Shown in pieces: positions 20,299-30,843 of a stretch of 34,142 nt of DNA. How positions within the stretch are numbered: the stretch's first letter is position 1; each line of letters opens with the position of its first letter. The notes under the pieces were generated by a model. That model searched no databases, was not told where the DNA came from, and saw nothing but the letters and a program-made list of their open reading frames with translations. Source of the DNA: an uncultured Clostridium sp. (GTDB lineage Bacteria; Bacillota; Clostridia; TANB77; CAG-508). Position numbers and translations under genes: made by a program. The DNA lies in the NCBI GenBank assembly GCA_946548575.1, contig CAMNPT010000012.1, positions 1 through 34,142 of the forward strand, read 5' to 3'.

Positions 20299-21087
20299 TT
20301 ATATTTCATTTGTTTTTACTGCTTTCTTATAAAATTTCATTATAAATTTTGCAATTGATTCAGGCCAATATCTCTTTAACATTAGTAAATCTTCTTCTAA
20401 TCTAATATTATTCTCTATTAAATTTGAAGTTTCCGATTCTTCATGTATTCTATGGCACATTAGCTCTTTAGGTATATATAAGAAATTTGCTTTATATTTT
20501 GACATTTTATCCCATGTGTCCCAGTCCAAATCACATTTTAATTCTGTTTTGTATGGATTCTCTCCTGTTATTTTTTTATTAATTGTTACACTTGGACAAC
20601 AGATCGCACTTCCTAAAGATAATGACCTTCTTTTTATAAATTTTGATTTTTTAAAAAATCTTAAAGGAAATAATAACATTTTTTTAATTTTCAAATTTTT
20701 TGTTAATGGTATTTCTTTTCCATTTTTTATCTCTCTATAATCTGTAAATGCTATTACAAAGTCTATTCCCTTTTCCAATTTTACTAATATTTCTTCTAAA
20801 TAATTTGATTTGTATATATCATCTTGATGTGCAACTGTCACATAGTCTGTAGTTGCTTTGCTTATTCCAAAATTCCAATCTTGTCCAATACCTTTTTCCC
20901 CTTCATTTATATATAATGATAAATTATATTTTTGAGCTAATTGACTTATATAATCATTAGGAGTTGATGTTGTCATTATTATATTGCTTTTTATTGTTTG
21001 ATTTAATAATGATTTTATACATTCTTCAAGATATTGCGATTTTTTATATGCAGTTACAACGAAGGTATGATTTTTAAAATATTTCAT
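20299..21087 (-). CDS. GT2 glycosyltransferase
   Basis: HTFVVTAYKKSQYLEECIKSLLNQT, GQDWNFGISKATTDYVTVAHQDD. Confidence 0.87.
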   Translation of the reverse strand: MKYFKNHTFVVTAYKKSQYLEECIKSLLNQTIKSNIIMTTSTPNDYISQLAQKYNLSLYINEGEKGIGQDWNFGISKATTDYVTVAHQDDIYKSNYLEEILVKLEKGIDFVIAFTDYREIKNGKEIPLTKNLKIKKMLLFPLRFFKKSKFIKRRSLSLGSAICCPSVTINKKITGENPYKTELKCDLDWDTWDKMSKYKANFLYIPKELMCHRIHEESETSNLIENNIRLEEDLLMLKRYWPESIAKFIMKFYKKAVKTNEI

Positions 21088-21115
21088 TTATTTTTTCCTT
21101 TTCATTTTTTTGATA

Positions 21116-21472
21116 TTATTTTTGTTTTTCTTCTAATTCTTCTATTCTTTTTTTTAGCATTGAAATTTCTTGTATTAATAATATATTTTTGTTTTGTTCT
21201 TTCGTTATTAATCTTGTCAAGTCAAATATTAAATATAAAATTATAAATATCGCTAAACTAAATATCATATTTATTGATAATTCAAAACCTAAAAATTTAG
21301 AAATATTATCAACAAAATTTGGAACTATTAGTGCTATAATTAAAGCTACTCCTGTTATAGACCAAAAAATAAGATAATTAATTCTCATATTTTTATGTTT
21401 AACAGATTTTAGTATTACCAATAAGTATACTACTACAACTAAAACTAAAGCTATTTTTAAAGAATTTTGCAC
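21116..21472 (-). CDS. DUF2304-like small membrane protein
   Basis: About 118 aa, TM helices plus C-terminal coiled coil, directly upstream-coupled to a DPM1-like GT2, a common arrangement for this family. Confidence 0.75.
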   Translation of the reverse strand: MQNSLKIALVLVVVVYLLVILKSVKHKNMRINYLIFWSITGVALIIALIVPNFVDNISKFLGFELSINMIFSLAIFIILYLIFDLTRLITKEQNKNILLIQEISMLKKRIEELEEKQK

Positions 21473-22200
21473 TATTTTTTCCTCCTTTTTCTTCTAAAAC
21501 TAATACTATCTATTATCATTGCCATAATTACCTTTACCATATAATCTATAGTTTTACCAAATCTTATTGAAGAAACTCCTCCTTCTCTTTCATTCATACT
21601 TACAGGAATTTCCATAATGGTATATTCATTTACTAACAAATTAACAGCAGATTCTGGTTCAGGATATTCTGTAGGATAGTATGTTGCAAATTCACGTACT
21701 ATTTCTTTGTTAACAGCTCTAAATCCTGATGTTGGATCTGTTATCTTTTTTCCACAAAGTATTCTTATAAATGCAGAAATTATATTAGAACCTAATCTAC
21801 GCATAAAAGTAGATTGGAATTCACTTTCTTTTTTATTCAAATATCTTGAACCTATCACCATATCTGCTTGTTTATCAATTATTGGTTTACAAATTTTTTG
21901 AACATAATTTATATCGTGCTGTCCATCTCCATCAAATTGTATTGCTATATCATAATTATTTTCATAAGCATATTTATAACCTGTTTGAACAGCTCCTCCA
22001 ATCCCTAAATTATTAATTAAATTAATACTATTAATTTTGTTTTCTTGTAATACTTTTAGCGTATTATCTTTTGACCCATCATTTATTACTATATAATCTA
22101 ATTTCTGCTCTGATTTTTTATTATATTCTTCTATATTTTTGCACACTTTTAATATATTTTCATCTTCGTTATATGCTGGTATTATCAAAAGTTCTTTCAT
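21472..22200 (-). CDS. GT2 (DPM1-like) glycosyltransferase (ORF open to 22242; MKELLIIPAYNED start preferred)
   Basis: LLIIPAYNEDENILKV, NDGSKDNT, IQFDGDGQHD, TDPTSGFRAVN. Confidence 0.88.
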   Translation of the reverse strand: MKELLIIPAYNEDENILKVCKNIEEYNKKSEQKLDYIVINDGSKDNTLKVLQENKINSINLINNLGIGGAVQTGYKYAYENNYDIAIQFDGDGQHDINYVQKICKPIIDKQADMVIGSRYLNKKESEFQSTFMRRLGSNIISAFIRILCGKKITDPTSGFRAVNKEIVREFATYYPTEYPEPESAVNLLVNEYTIMEIPVSMNEREGGVSSIRFGKTIDYMVKVIMAMIIDSISFRRKRRKK

Positions 22201-22232
22201 AATTTCATTCTCTCCTATTTTTTTAATATCTT

Positions 22233-23639
22233 CTAACACCAATATCTTAAGAAAATTGTTATTGTTGAAATTGAAAGCATTACTCCTGCTATCAAATAAC
22301 TGTTATCTAATATTTTTTTCATAATTATCTTTATTTTTTCATTTTTTGATAATATTGTATTAGCTAATAATATCATTGCTAATGGAATTAAAGGTATAAA
22401 GTATCGTCCTTGAACTCCTGTAATTGTTTCAACTCCAACTCCCAATTCCATACTTGTCCATAAAATGTACATTCCTGTAAAAATTGCAAATATAGTGGCA
22501 ATACTTCCTAAAATTGATATACACTTATACTTCCAATTAAATTTAACCTCACATATACTTAAATCTGATAAAACTATAGCTAATAACCCAATACTATATA
22601 TTATAATATATATAGTTGGAAGATAAGTATCTATTAATCCAAATGTTCCAATCATTCCAGAAAAATAAAAACTTCTATTACCTATCATTGTTTTTAACCA
22701 AGTTTTTAGATAAGTTATAGGATGATTCATAACATATTTTAATTGTTCGCCAGAATTATTTACAATTACATTTCTTTCAAGATGCATTAATGGTAACTTA
22801 TTAATTACATATAAAACTAAAGCAATTAACAGTATTATTCCAAAATATTTAAGTAATTTTTTTATACTTCCATCATATTTTTCTTTTGGAATAAAAATCA
22901 AAGGCATAAGAAGTGTAATATATACTGTTTTTATTGATAATAAAATAAATGCAATAATTCCAAAGACAATTAAGTACTTATATGAGATTGTTTTAATACT
23001 ATCGTCAAATATTAATTTAAAAATTAAAGCTGTACTTAGCAATGATATAGCAATTAAAACACTATCATATGAAATGGCAGTTGCTAGAGCTAAACTCATT
23101 GGGAGTAACCCAACAACACAAAAAGTTTTTTTCAGAATAGGTGTAGTTTTTATTGCTAAATATACCAAAAATACATATAATAGTAAACTAAAGAATCTTG
23201 CAAAATGAAGCATCGTTACGACAGATATATTATCCATCCCTATCAATTTTGTCATAATTTTCACAAAAATAATTCCACTTGCTGGTGCAACATACGCAAT
23301 TGGTGTAACTTCTGCTGTAGAAAAATTTTGAAAAGCTACATCAGAATAATCTTTTGGCAGTTTATCATCCAAAATTTCTTCACTATATGTATATTTTTGG
23401 TCTCGATTTCCTATATATTTTAACTTTTCACTAATATAATTTGACATATCAGTTGGAATTTCATATCCTACCACTCCATTTTGCGATGTCGGAAACAAAT
23501 GTCCTTTTGAAATAACATATGCTCTTTTAAAGTGACTATCTTCATCTGGAGACTGAAACGGTGGAATTATTGTTACTAATAAAATTCCAAATATTAAAGC
23601 ACAATATATAAAGAATTTTTCTGGACTAATTTTTAACAT
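22233..23639 (-). CDS. DUF2142-like polytopic membrane protein, probable GT-C type (ORF open to 23678; MLKISPEK start preferred by RBS)
   Basis: PPFQSPDEDSHFKRAYVISKGHLFP and many TM helices, characteristic of DUF2142. Confidence 0.82.
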   Translation of the reverse strand: MLKISPEKFFIYCALIFGILLVTIIPPFQSPDEDSHFKRAYVISKGHLFPTSQNGVVGYEIPTDMSNYISEKLKYIGNRDQKYTYSEEILDDKLPKDYSDVAFQNFSTAEVTPIAYVAPASGIIFVKIMTKLIGMDNISVVTMLHFARFFSLLLYVFLVYLAIKTTPILKKTFCVVGLLPMSLALATAISYDSVLIAISLLSTALIFKLIFDDSIKTISYKYLIVFGIIAFILLSIKTVYITLLMPLIFIPKEKYDGSIKKLLKYFGIILLIALVLYVINKLPLMHLERNVIVNNSGEQLKYVMNHPITYLKTWLKTMIGNRSFYFSGMIGTFGLIDTYLPTIYIIIYSIGLLAIVLSDLSICEVKFNWKYKCISILGSIATIFAIFTGMYILWTSMELGVGVETITGVQGRYFIPLIPLAMILLANTILSKNEKIKIIMKKILDNSYLIAGVMLSISTITIFLRYWC

Positions 23640-23652
23640 TTTTATTCTCCTT

Positions 23653-25881
23653 TTATTTATATAAATTAATAACATCATTTTCTATTGTTTCCCATTCTCT
23701 TTCACTTGCTGTTTTTAATCCATTTTTTATCAATTTTTCTCTTAATTCTTTATCATTTACAACTCTATTTATTTGATTAACAGCTTGTTCGATGTTTCCC
23801 TGTTGATAAAATAAACAATTATATTCGTTTTCTAAATATTCAACATTTCCCTCATTAGGAACTGCAACGACTAATCCTCCTGTTGCCATCATTTCAAGTG
23901 GTGGGTATGAAAAACTTTCCAATATACTAGATTTTATTAGAATATCACAACTAGCATATACTTTTCCAACCTCATCATGTGGTACTTTATGCATAAAATT
24001 ATCAACATAATACCAGTCTTTAGGTTTTCCTTGATATGATAAGAAATTAATTTCATATTTATTTTTATCTAGTTTTTCTACAATTTTAAAGCTTTCATCT
24101 ACATTTTTATAATAATCTGCTGAATTACCTTCAACTAATATTTTTATTTTGTTGTCAAATTTGCGTTCTTTATATGGGAATTGTTTTAAATTTATACCAT
24201 TTGGAGCAAATACACAATCTTTATTGTATTTATATTTTAACCATTGCTCACACCATTTTGAAATAGTTAAATATTTTATAGGCATAAATGAATTATATGT
24301 AGCATTAGCCATAATTTTTTGTAAATCACCATTCTCATAAAAATCTGTTTCAAAGTTTTGAACAAGATATGCTTTGATTTTTGCATTAGGATATTCCTTT
24401 ACATATTTTAATGTTGCCCATAATGTTGCAACCATTGTATCTATTTGTCCAATTGCAGTTGTCTTAGTCTTATCTGCACTTATTACTCTTACAATTCCAT
24501 CTCTATTTACAATATCTTTATCCTTTTCTTTATTTTTCTTGTTACTATCCATATTTATAAAAAATGCATCATATCCAGCTTTTTTTAATATATTACAATG
24601 TTTAATCGCTACATTTACACCACCACTTATATTAGTACTAGGCATAACAAATGCAATATTCTTATGTAATTTACTCTGAATAAATTCATATAATCCCATT
24701 CCTGTATAAGTTGTGACTTTATTTTTTATTACATTATTAAATGCTGTATTTGCTATTTTATTTCTGTACTCTTCATCTTTTATAACTTTATTTAATTTAT
24801 TGTACCAATCTTCAACTGTGTCACAAAGTAATCCATCTTCTCCATCTTTTATACATGTTTTAAACGCTCCTATATTACTTGCTACTGTTACAACTTTGCA
24901 AAGAGATGCTTCTGTCCATTTATTTTCTGATTTTGCTTCATTAAATATTGTATTTTCTAATGGTGCTATATTTATATCAATTGAAGATATAACATTTGGA
25001 AGTTCCGTCCAAGGCATAAATGGCGCTGTTAATATTCTATCTTTAAAATCTTGAAGTTCTTCTGGAATATCTAATAAACCTACTACTTTTAAATAAAGAT
25101 TATTATTTTCTTTCATTAATCTTTTTATTACTGGTAAAATCATATTAAAATCATCATTGTGTGTAATGCTACCACTTAAATATGACATAACAACTTTATT
25201 TTTATCTTTTATTACTTCTTTTTGGGCTTTTAAAGATAATTCAACCATTTTCTCAGATGCAACATTTCTATTAATATAAACTTCTTTTACATAATTTTTC
25301 AATTCTGTTGCAAGTCTTTCCGTTGTCGTTATTGCATAATCACACATTTTTAATGTTTCTCTAGTTCTATTTACTCCGTCATTATATAATTCAAGTTCTT
25401 CTTGACTCATAGTTTTTAAGTATTTTATTGTATCTGTATATTTTTGGTCTATTACTAAATCATCTATATCAAAAAATACAGCTTTATTTTCTAGTTTTGC
25501 AGTTTCTATAAATTTCTTAACTTCATCAGTTATTGGACATCTAAAAAATACAAATCCTCTATAATATTTTATATCATTTTGGTCCAATTTATCATAGCTT
25601 GTCCCTGCACAATATAATCCTGCTGCTTCTAATTGCTCTATTTGATGGTCTACTCGATATCTTTGTGGATGTAGAAGTGAACAACCACTAATAAATAATA
25701 TATCCCTGTATTCTTTTCTATTATCTTTTAAAATTTTTCTTTTTATATAAAATTTTGATTTATTTAAAAACTCTTTCGTACCTTCAGCTTTTATTACTTC
25801 AACAGTTCTTTTTAATATTCTACCTATCCTTTTCATTTCTTTTCTCCTTTTGCTAAATAATCTTATGATATCTAATTTCAT
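23653..25881 (-). CDS. Large glycosyltransferase with GT4-like C-terminal half (start 25881 or internal 25836)
   Basis: RVDHQIEQLEAAGL, FDIDDLV, ILVEGNSADYYKNVDESFKIVEKL, YASCDILIKSSILESFSYPPLEMMATGGLVVAVPNEGNVEYL. Confidence 0.82.
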   Translation of the reverse strand: MKLDIIRLFSKRRKEMKRIGRILKRTVEVIKAEGTKEFLNKSKFYIKRKILKDNRKEYRDILFISGCSLLHPQRYRVDHQIEQLEAAGLYCAGTSYDKLDQNDIKYYRGFVFFRCPITDEVKKFIETAKLENKAVFFDIDDLVIDQKYTDTIKYLKTMSQEELELYNDGVNRTRETLKMCDYAITTTERLATELKNYVKEVYINRNVASEKMVELSLKAQKEVIKDKNKVVMSYLSGSITHNDDFNMILPVIKRLMKENNNLYLKVVGLLDIPEELQDFKDRILTAPFMPWTELPNVISSIDINIAPLENTIFNEAKSENKWTEASLCKVVTVASNIGAFKTCIKDGEDGLLCDTVEDWYNKLNKVIKDEEYRNKIANTAFNNVIKNKVTTYTGMGLYEFIQSKLHKNIAFVMPSTNISGGVNVAIKHCNILKKAGYDAFFINMDSNKKNKEKDKDIVNRDGIVRVISADKTKTTAIGQIDTMVATLWATLKYVKEYPNAKIKAYLVQNFETDFYENGDLQKIMANATYNSFMPIKYLTISKWCEQWLKYKYNKDCVFAPNGINLKQFPYKERKFDNKIKILVEGNSADYYKNVDESFKIVEKLDKNKYEINFLSYQGKPKDWYYVDNFMHKVPHDEVGKVYASCDILIKSSILESFSYPPLEMMATGGLVVAVPNEGNVEYLENEYNCLFYQQGNIEQAVNQINRVVNDKELREKLIKNGLKTASEREWETIENDVINLYK

Positions 25882-27632
25882 TTTATAATATTTGGATTTA
25901 TTCGCATATTTGATGCACTTTTAAGAAAGTTTTTATTGAAATATCTATCTTCTACTTCAAAATATGTACTCCATTTTTTCTTTATAGTATCTTCTTGTAA
26001 ACTACTATCATTGAAATTGTCTTGTAAATCTGAATAACTACATGCAATAATATAAGGATTATATATTACAGATTTTCCAATTTCAATTATTTTTAAGCAT
26101 AAATCAACATTATTATATTCATATGAAAGATTTTCGTCAAATCCATCTATTTGTTGAAATATTTTTTTAGATAATCCTATTAACTCTCCACTAACAGCCA
26201 TTACATTTTGTTGAATCATTATCCTTCCAAAATATCCTGGGCTTATACTCTTTTCGTTATTATTTAGATACCCAACTGTTCCATTTAAGCCAATAATCAT
26301 CCCTGCGTGTTTTATTCTTTTATTTTTATATATTAGTTTTGCACCAATACATCCCACATCACTTCTTTGACAGTTTGATAAAATTATTTCCAACCAATCT
26401 TTTGATAATATTTTTATATTTTTATTTAAAAAAATTAGATACTCTCCTGTTGCTTTTTCTGCACCTAAATTGTTTAATTTAGACAAATTCCAATTGTTCT
26501 CATTTATTGATTCTACTCTAACTCTTTTATCTTTAATTATATTTTTATAATACTTTTCTAAACTTTTTTCATTACTATTATTATCTACAATTATTAATTC
26601 AAAATTTTTATATGTTGATTTTATTATTGAATTAATACATCTTTTTAATTCTTTCGTACTATTTCTATTTACAATTATTATAGAAATTTTATCTTCGTTA
26701 ATAATTGGATATGTAATTTTATATATTCCCTTTATCTTTGAATCTTCTACCTTTGCATTTTGTATACTTTGTCTTTCTAAGCTTGAAATTATTGCCTTTT
26801 TTGCTGCTTTATATGCATATGGTTTTGCACTAGACCCAGATGCAACAGAATTTTCATTTATTCTCCAATTGTATAATATTTTTGATATATGTATAATTTT
26901 ATTTGCATTTTCTGTTGCTCTTAATATTATATCATAATCTTGGCTTCCATCGTATTCAGGTCTGAAATTTCCAATTTTATTTATAAGTTCCTTTTTTATT
27001 ACTGTAAAATGACATATGTAATTATAACTTCTTAATGTGTCTAAGGCATAATCTTGTTTAAAATGTGGCGACATCCTAATTTTTATTCCATTTTTTTCAA
27101 TAAATTTATCTTCATCTGAATATATAAAATCTGCTTCTGGTTCATTATTGATTGCTTTGACAATTTCATATAAAGCAAACTTTGGAAGCAAATCATCATG
27201 ATCTACTAAAGCGATAAAATCGCCTGTTGCCAATTTTAGAGCTTCATTTGTGTTTCCTGAAATCCCTTTATTTTCACCTATAAATTTATATTTTATTTTG
27301 TCAGAATATAATTTTAACGTATCTTCTATATATTTTTCTTTTTTTTCACTTCCATCTGCAAAACAAATTTCCCAATTGTTATATGTTTGTTCTTTTATGG
27401 AATTTATTAATTCATTGAAATAATTTTCAGGTGTTTTATATAATGGTATTACTATACTTATTTTAGGATTAAATTTAAATTTTTCAGTACTTTGTCTTTT
27501 TAATTCTTCTTCATCTGGTTCATTATTTTTTATCCATTTTTTGTAATTTTCTTGTTCTTCTCTATTAAATTTTTCTGTTGGTGTTTCTTTAAAAAAGATT
27601 TTATAAATCTTTTTTAATATTTTTTTTACCAT
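25878..27632 (-). CDS. Tandem two-domain GT2 glycosyltransferase (rhamnan-type)
   Basis: First GT2: ISIVIPLYKTPENYFNELINSIKEQT...VDHDDLL; second GT2: ISIIIVNRNSTKELKRCINSIIKST...LIIVDNNS. Confidence 0.87.
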   Translation of the reverse strand: MVKKILKKIYKIFFKETPTEKFNREEQENYKKWIKNNEPDEEELKRQSTEKFKFNPKISIVIPLYKTPENYFNELINSIKEQTYNNWEICFADGSEKKEKYIEDTLKLYSDKIKYKFIGENKGISGNTNEALKLATGDFIALVDHDDLLPKFALYEIVKAINNEPEADFIYSDEDKFIEKNGIKIRMSPHFKQDYALDTLRSYNYICHFTVIKKELINKIGNFRPEYDGSQDYDIILRATENANKIIHISKILYNWRINENSVASGSSAKPYAYKAAKKAIISSLERQSIQNAKVEDSKIKGIYKITYPIINEDKISIIIVNRNSTKELKRCINSIIKSTYKNFELIIVDNNSNEKSLEKYYKNIIKDKRVRVESINENNWNLSKLNNLGAEKATGEYLIFLNKNIKILSKDWLEIILSNCQRSDVGCIGAKLIYKNKRIKHAGMIIGLNGTVGYLNNNEKSISPGYFGRIMIQQNVMAVSGELIGLSKKIFQQIDGFDENLSYEYNNVDLCLKIIEIGKSVIYNPYIIACSYSDLQDNFNDSSLQEDTIKKKWSTYFEVEDRYFNKNFLKSASNMRINPNIIK

Positions 27633-27653
27633 AATTTACTCCTCATTATTGTT

Positions 27654-28886
27654 TTATTTTTTTTTGCTAAATAATCTATATATACCCCTGAATGGTTTAG
27701 TTACATACCATGATTTTGAATTTACAATCTTTGTTATTTCATTATTCATTTCAGTCATTTGCTTATAAAATTCATCTTTTTCTTTGGTTAAACTTTTAAC
27801 TTGTTCTTTAAGAGATGAAATTATACTTAAATTATTAATGTTGTTACTTAATTCAATTTGATGCATATTATTACGATAAAAAACATCTCTAACATATGGT
27901 TCTGTATAATTCTTAAGATATCCATATTTCTTAAAAAGTGCATCAAAATCAACTTTCTTTTCATACACCTTATTTAAAACATTCTTCATATTGGTTTCTA
28001 GCATACAATTTTGAATAACAAAGTTATAATTATCCTGCAATGAATTTAAATTTTTTTCAAAATTTTCTTTTATATATTGATGCATTTCCTCTGCGCTTAA
28101 TTTGATTCTACAAGCACGTCCTGAAAAATTATAATTATATGAATTAGTTATATTATCTTTATTTAAAAATAAGTCTCCTCCAAAATGATCATATATAAAA
28201 CAGGGTATTTTTAAATATAATGAATATAATACACTTTTCCCTATTGTAATTGCTAAATCGTAATCTTTTAATAATTCTGGTGTTATCTTTTCAAATTTAT
28301 GTCTCATTCCATAAATATCTGTTTTGATTCCTTCATTATTAAAGATTTCTGCACATTTTTCTAATTCTTCAGGAACATGGTTAGATATTATACATATCTT
28401 ATTTAATTCTTTTACTTCCTTTGGTGCAACATCTAAAAATTCATTTGGTATATAATTAGGAAAAATAGTGGTATCTTTTAACTCGATTTTTTCTTCATAT
28501 ACTTTTTTTGCTTCCTCACTTAATAAGCAAAGATTTGAAAGTTCTTCATAATATAAAGGTGGGAATTCTAATGGATCATATGAAGATAATGAAACAAAAT
28601 TTATATATGTTGCAGTTATCTTCTTATTAAATAATAAATAATCAAGCAAAGGAAAATGATGTGCCCATATTAAGTCATAATGGGTACTTAATTTTTCTAC
28701 ATCATCATATGTATAAACAAATATTTCTTTATTTACTTTACTTTTTAAGGGTTCATTAAAATTTAATGTAAAGATATCAACTTTATAATCCTGTTTTAAA
28801 AAATAATTTGCAATATCTAAAGAATCTATTTCTGAACCTGTATAATCTCTGATTGCAAAATTTGTAATCAGTACTTTTTTTTGCAT
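27654..28886 (-). CDS. Glycosyltransferase-like protein with C-terminal coiled coil
   Basis: KVLITNFAIRDYTGSEIDSLDIANYFLKQDYKVDIFT; C-terminal coiled coil and SWYVTKPFRGIYRLF motif seen in polysaccharide GTs. Confidence 0.7.
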   Translation of the reverse strand: MQKKVLITNFAIRDYTGSEIDSLDIANYFLKQDYKVDIFTLNFNEPLKSKVNKEIFVYTYDDVEKLSTHYDLIWAHHFPLLDYLLFNKKITATYINFVSLSSYDPLEFPPLYYEELSNLCLLSEEAKKVYEEKIELKDTTIFPNYIPNEFLDVAPKEVKELNKICIISNHVPEELEKCAEIFNNEGIKTDIYGMRHKFEKITPELLKDYDLAITIGKSVLYSLYLKIPCFIYDHFGGDLFLNKDNITNSYNYNFSGRACRIKLSAEEMHQYIKENFEKNLNSLQDNYNFVIQNCMLETNMKNVLNKVYEKKVDFDALFKKYGYLKNYTEPYVRDVFYRNNMHQIELSNNINNLSIISSLKEQVKSLTKEKDEFYKQMTEMNNEITKIVNSKSWYVTKPFRGIYRLFSKKK

Positions 28887-28933
28887 ATTTTCCTCCTTTA
28901 TTAGGCTATATTGCTTATATACGATTTACCTAA

Positions 28934-30754
28934 TTAATTCCTTTTTAATAATATACAATCACTTTCTTGGTATAATATCTTATATTCTACTTGATTTTTA
29001 TCTATTTTTTCGTTTTCTATATCTCCCATACATAAATAATACTGTTTATTACTATTTAACCAATTCTCAATATCAAATGTTTTTAAAATTAATGCAAATT
29101 CCCTCGTTTCATTAACATCTGTAACTCCATAAATTGCATATATCCATCTTTGCTGTAAATTTGAAGCACATACAGCCATATTCTCTTTTTCTTTAAAAAT
29201 ATTGTTATCCTCACAGTACTTTATCATATTCTTTTGTGTATTGGAATAATATGCTTTTGTATTGTTTATATAATCCTGGTTAGCAGGATATATATTACTT
29301 ATTTGTCTTGCTAAATCATTAGCATTTAATTGTTCATTTTTACTTTTTAATTTATCATCTATTTTCATTATACTATATAAGGTAATACCTAATAAAATAA
29401 CTAAATAAGAATATATAAAAATTCTCATTTCTTTGTTTTTATACATTTCCCTAATAGCTTTATATACCGATATTTGTACTAAAATCCAAAAAGCATAATA
29501 TATTTTATAAAAATAATATGTAGATACTTTTCCTTTTATCACACCAACCAACATAATAAAAATAAATACTATACTTAATATCATATACAAATTAATAAAA
29601 TCATTTTCTTTTTTTCTAATTTTATCTATTATATAATAAAGTATCATTGGTCCTATCAGGATGAAATTTGAATACAAATTTCTATATATATATCCTTCAT
29701 TACCAATAGATTGTATATGTGTTCCTTCTCCTTTTAGTAATCCTGGAAGTATAAAATAACAAAATCCCATAATAGTTGGTAATATAAGTACTATACCTAT
29801 TGTAGATATATTTTTGAAAGAAAATAAATTTATATTTTTTTTATTTTTTATCATATCTATTAATAAATATAATCCTAGTGCTACATATATTATTGGCATA
29901 AATAAATAATACGAAAAGAATACTGAAAATATCAACAAAAATGCCATTGTTAATATATATTTTCTAGTATATTCTTTAGAAATTATCAAAGGAGCTATTG
30001 CAATTACTCCTTCAATTACCACCAAACTAACAGATAAATATGCAAATCCAAAAAGCATACTATTTAATGGATATGCAAATGCATACAATAAGGTAAATAT
30101 AAATCCTACTATTTTTAAAAAAATTTTTTCTTCATTTTTAGTTATTAAAAAATAAAACATTTCTGCGCCTAAAAGCAAAATTATTATATCAAAAATTATA
30201 TAAATTTGGTAAAACTGACTTTCACTTATAATACCTGATGCTACACCAAATAATATTCCTGTATTTACATATGCTGCTGGCATAAAACTTCCAAAATGGT
30301 ATAATCTATCTTCATTTTCCACATTTATCAATAATGTTTTATTTTTATAGAAACACTTTGCTGCTATGTAATGAGTCGCTGGATCTGATGACTCATATTT
30401 AAGATCTAAATTTTCTCCGTATCTTTTATATGTTACTAATACTACTGATATAAAAATCAGTATCGTTACTAAAACATTCTGCCACTTCACATAATACTTC
30501 TGAATATTGTTTTCTTTTCTTGACATCAAAATAACTAATATTGCTATAATAAAGTTTACTATGGTAAGCACTATTAAAGAACATTCTATTTTTATTAAGC
30601 TTAATATATAGCATTCAAATATATTATAACACAATATTATAATATTTGATAAAAACAACCAAAATAAGAAATTTTCTTTTTTATCTGTTTTTTTTATTAA
30701 CAACAATACTATAATCAAAGATATTATACTTGTCAAATATAATACGTTCATCAT
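28934..30754 (-). CDS. Large polytopic membrane protein of the polysaccharide locus, possible GT-C or polymerase
   Basis: About 600 aa with >10 predicted TM segments; acidic loop ESSDPATHYIAAKCFYKN. Confidence 0.65.
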   Translation of the reverse strand: MMNVLYLTSIISLIIVLLLIKKTDKKENFLFWLFLSNIIILCYNIFECYILSLIKIECSLIVLTIVNFIIAILVILMSRKENNIQKYYVKWQNVLVTILIFISVVLVTYKRYGENLDLKYESSDPATHYIAAKCFYKNKTLLINVENEDRLYHFGSFMPAAYVNTGILFGVASGIISESQFYQIYIIFDIIILLLGAEMFYFLITKNEEKIFLKIVGFIFTLLYAFAYPLNSMLFGFAYLSVSLVVIEGVIAIAPLIISKEYTRKYILTMAFLLIFSVFFSYYLFMPIIYVALGLYLLIDMIKNKKNINLFSFKNISTIGIVLILPTIMGFCYFILPGLLKGEGTHIQSIGNEGYIYRNLYSNFILIGPMILYYIIDKIRKKENDFINLYMILSIVFIFIMLVGVIKGKVSTYYFYKIYYAFWILVQISVYKAIREMYKNKEMRIFIYSYLVILLGITLYSIMKIDDKLKSKNEQLNANDLARQISNIYPANQDYINNTKAYYSNTQKNMIKYCEDNNIFKEKENMAVCASNLQQRWIYAIYGVTDVNETREFALILKTFDIENWLNSNKQYYLCMGDIENEKIDKNQVEYKILYQESDCILLKRN

Positions 30755-30843
30755 TTTTCTCCTTATTAATCTAGAAAAAAATATCTTATATATTTTATTT
30801 CTTGTAAAAGCATTTTTATCTATATTTTTTATTAATATATTAT

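Noticed and set aside
30426-30614. Minus-strand ORF 30426..30614
   Set aside because: Inside the 606-aa membrane protein in an alternative frame; no support.
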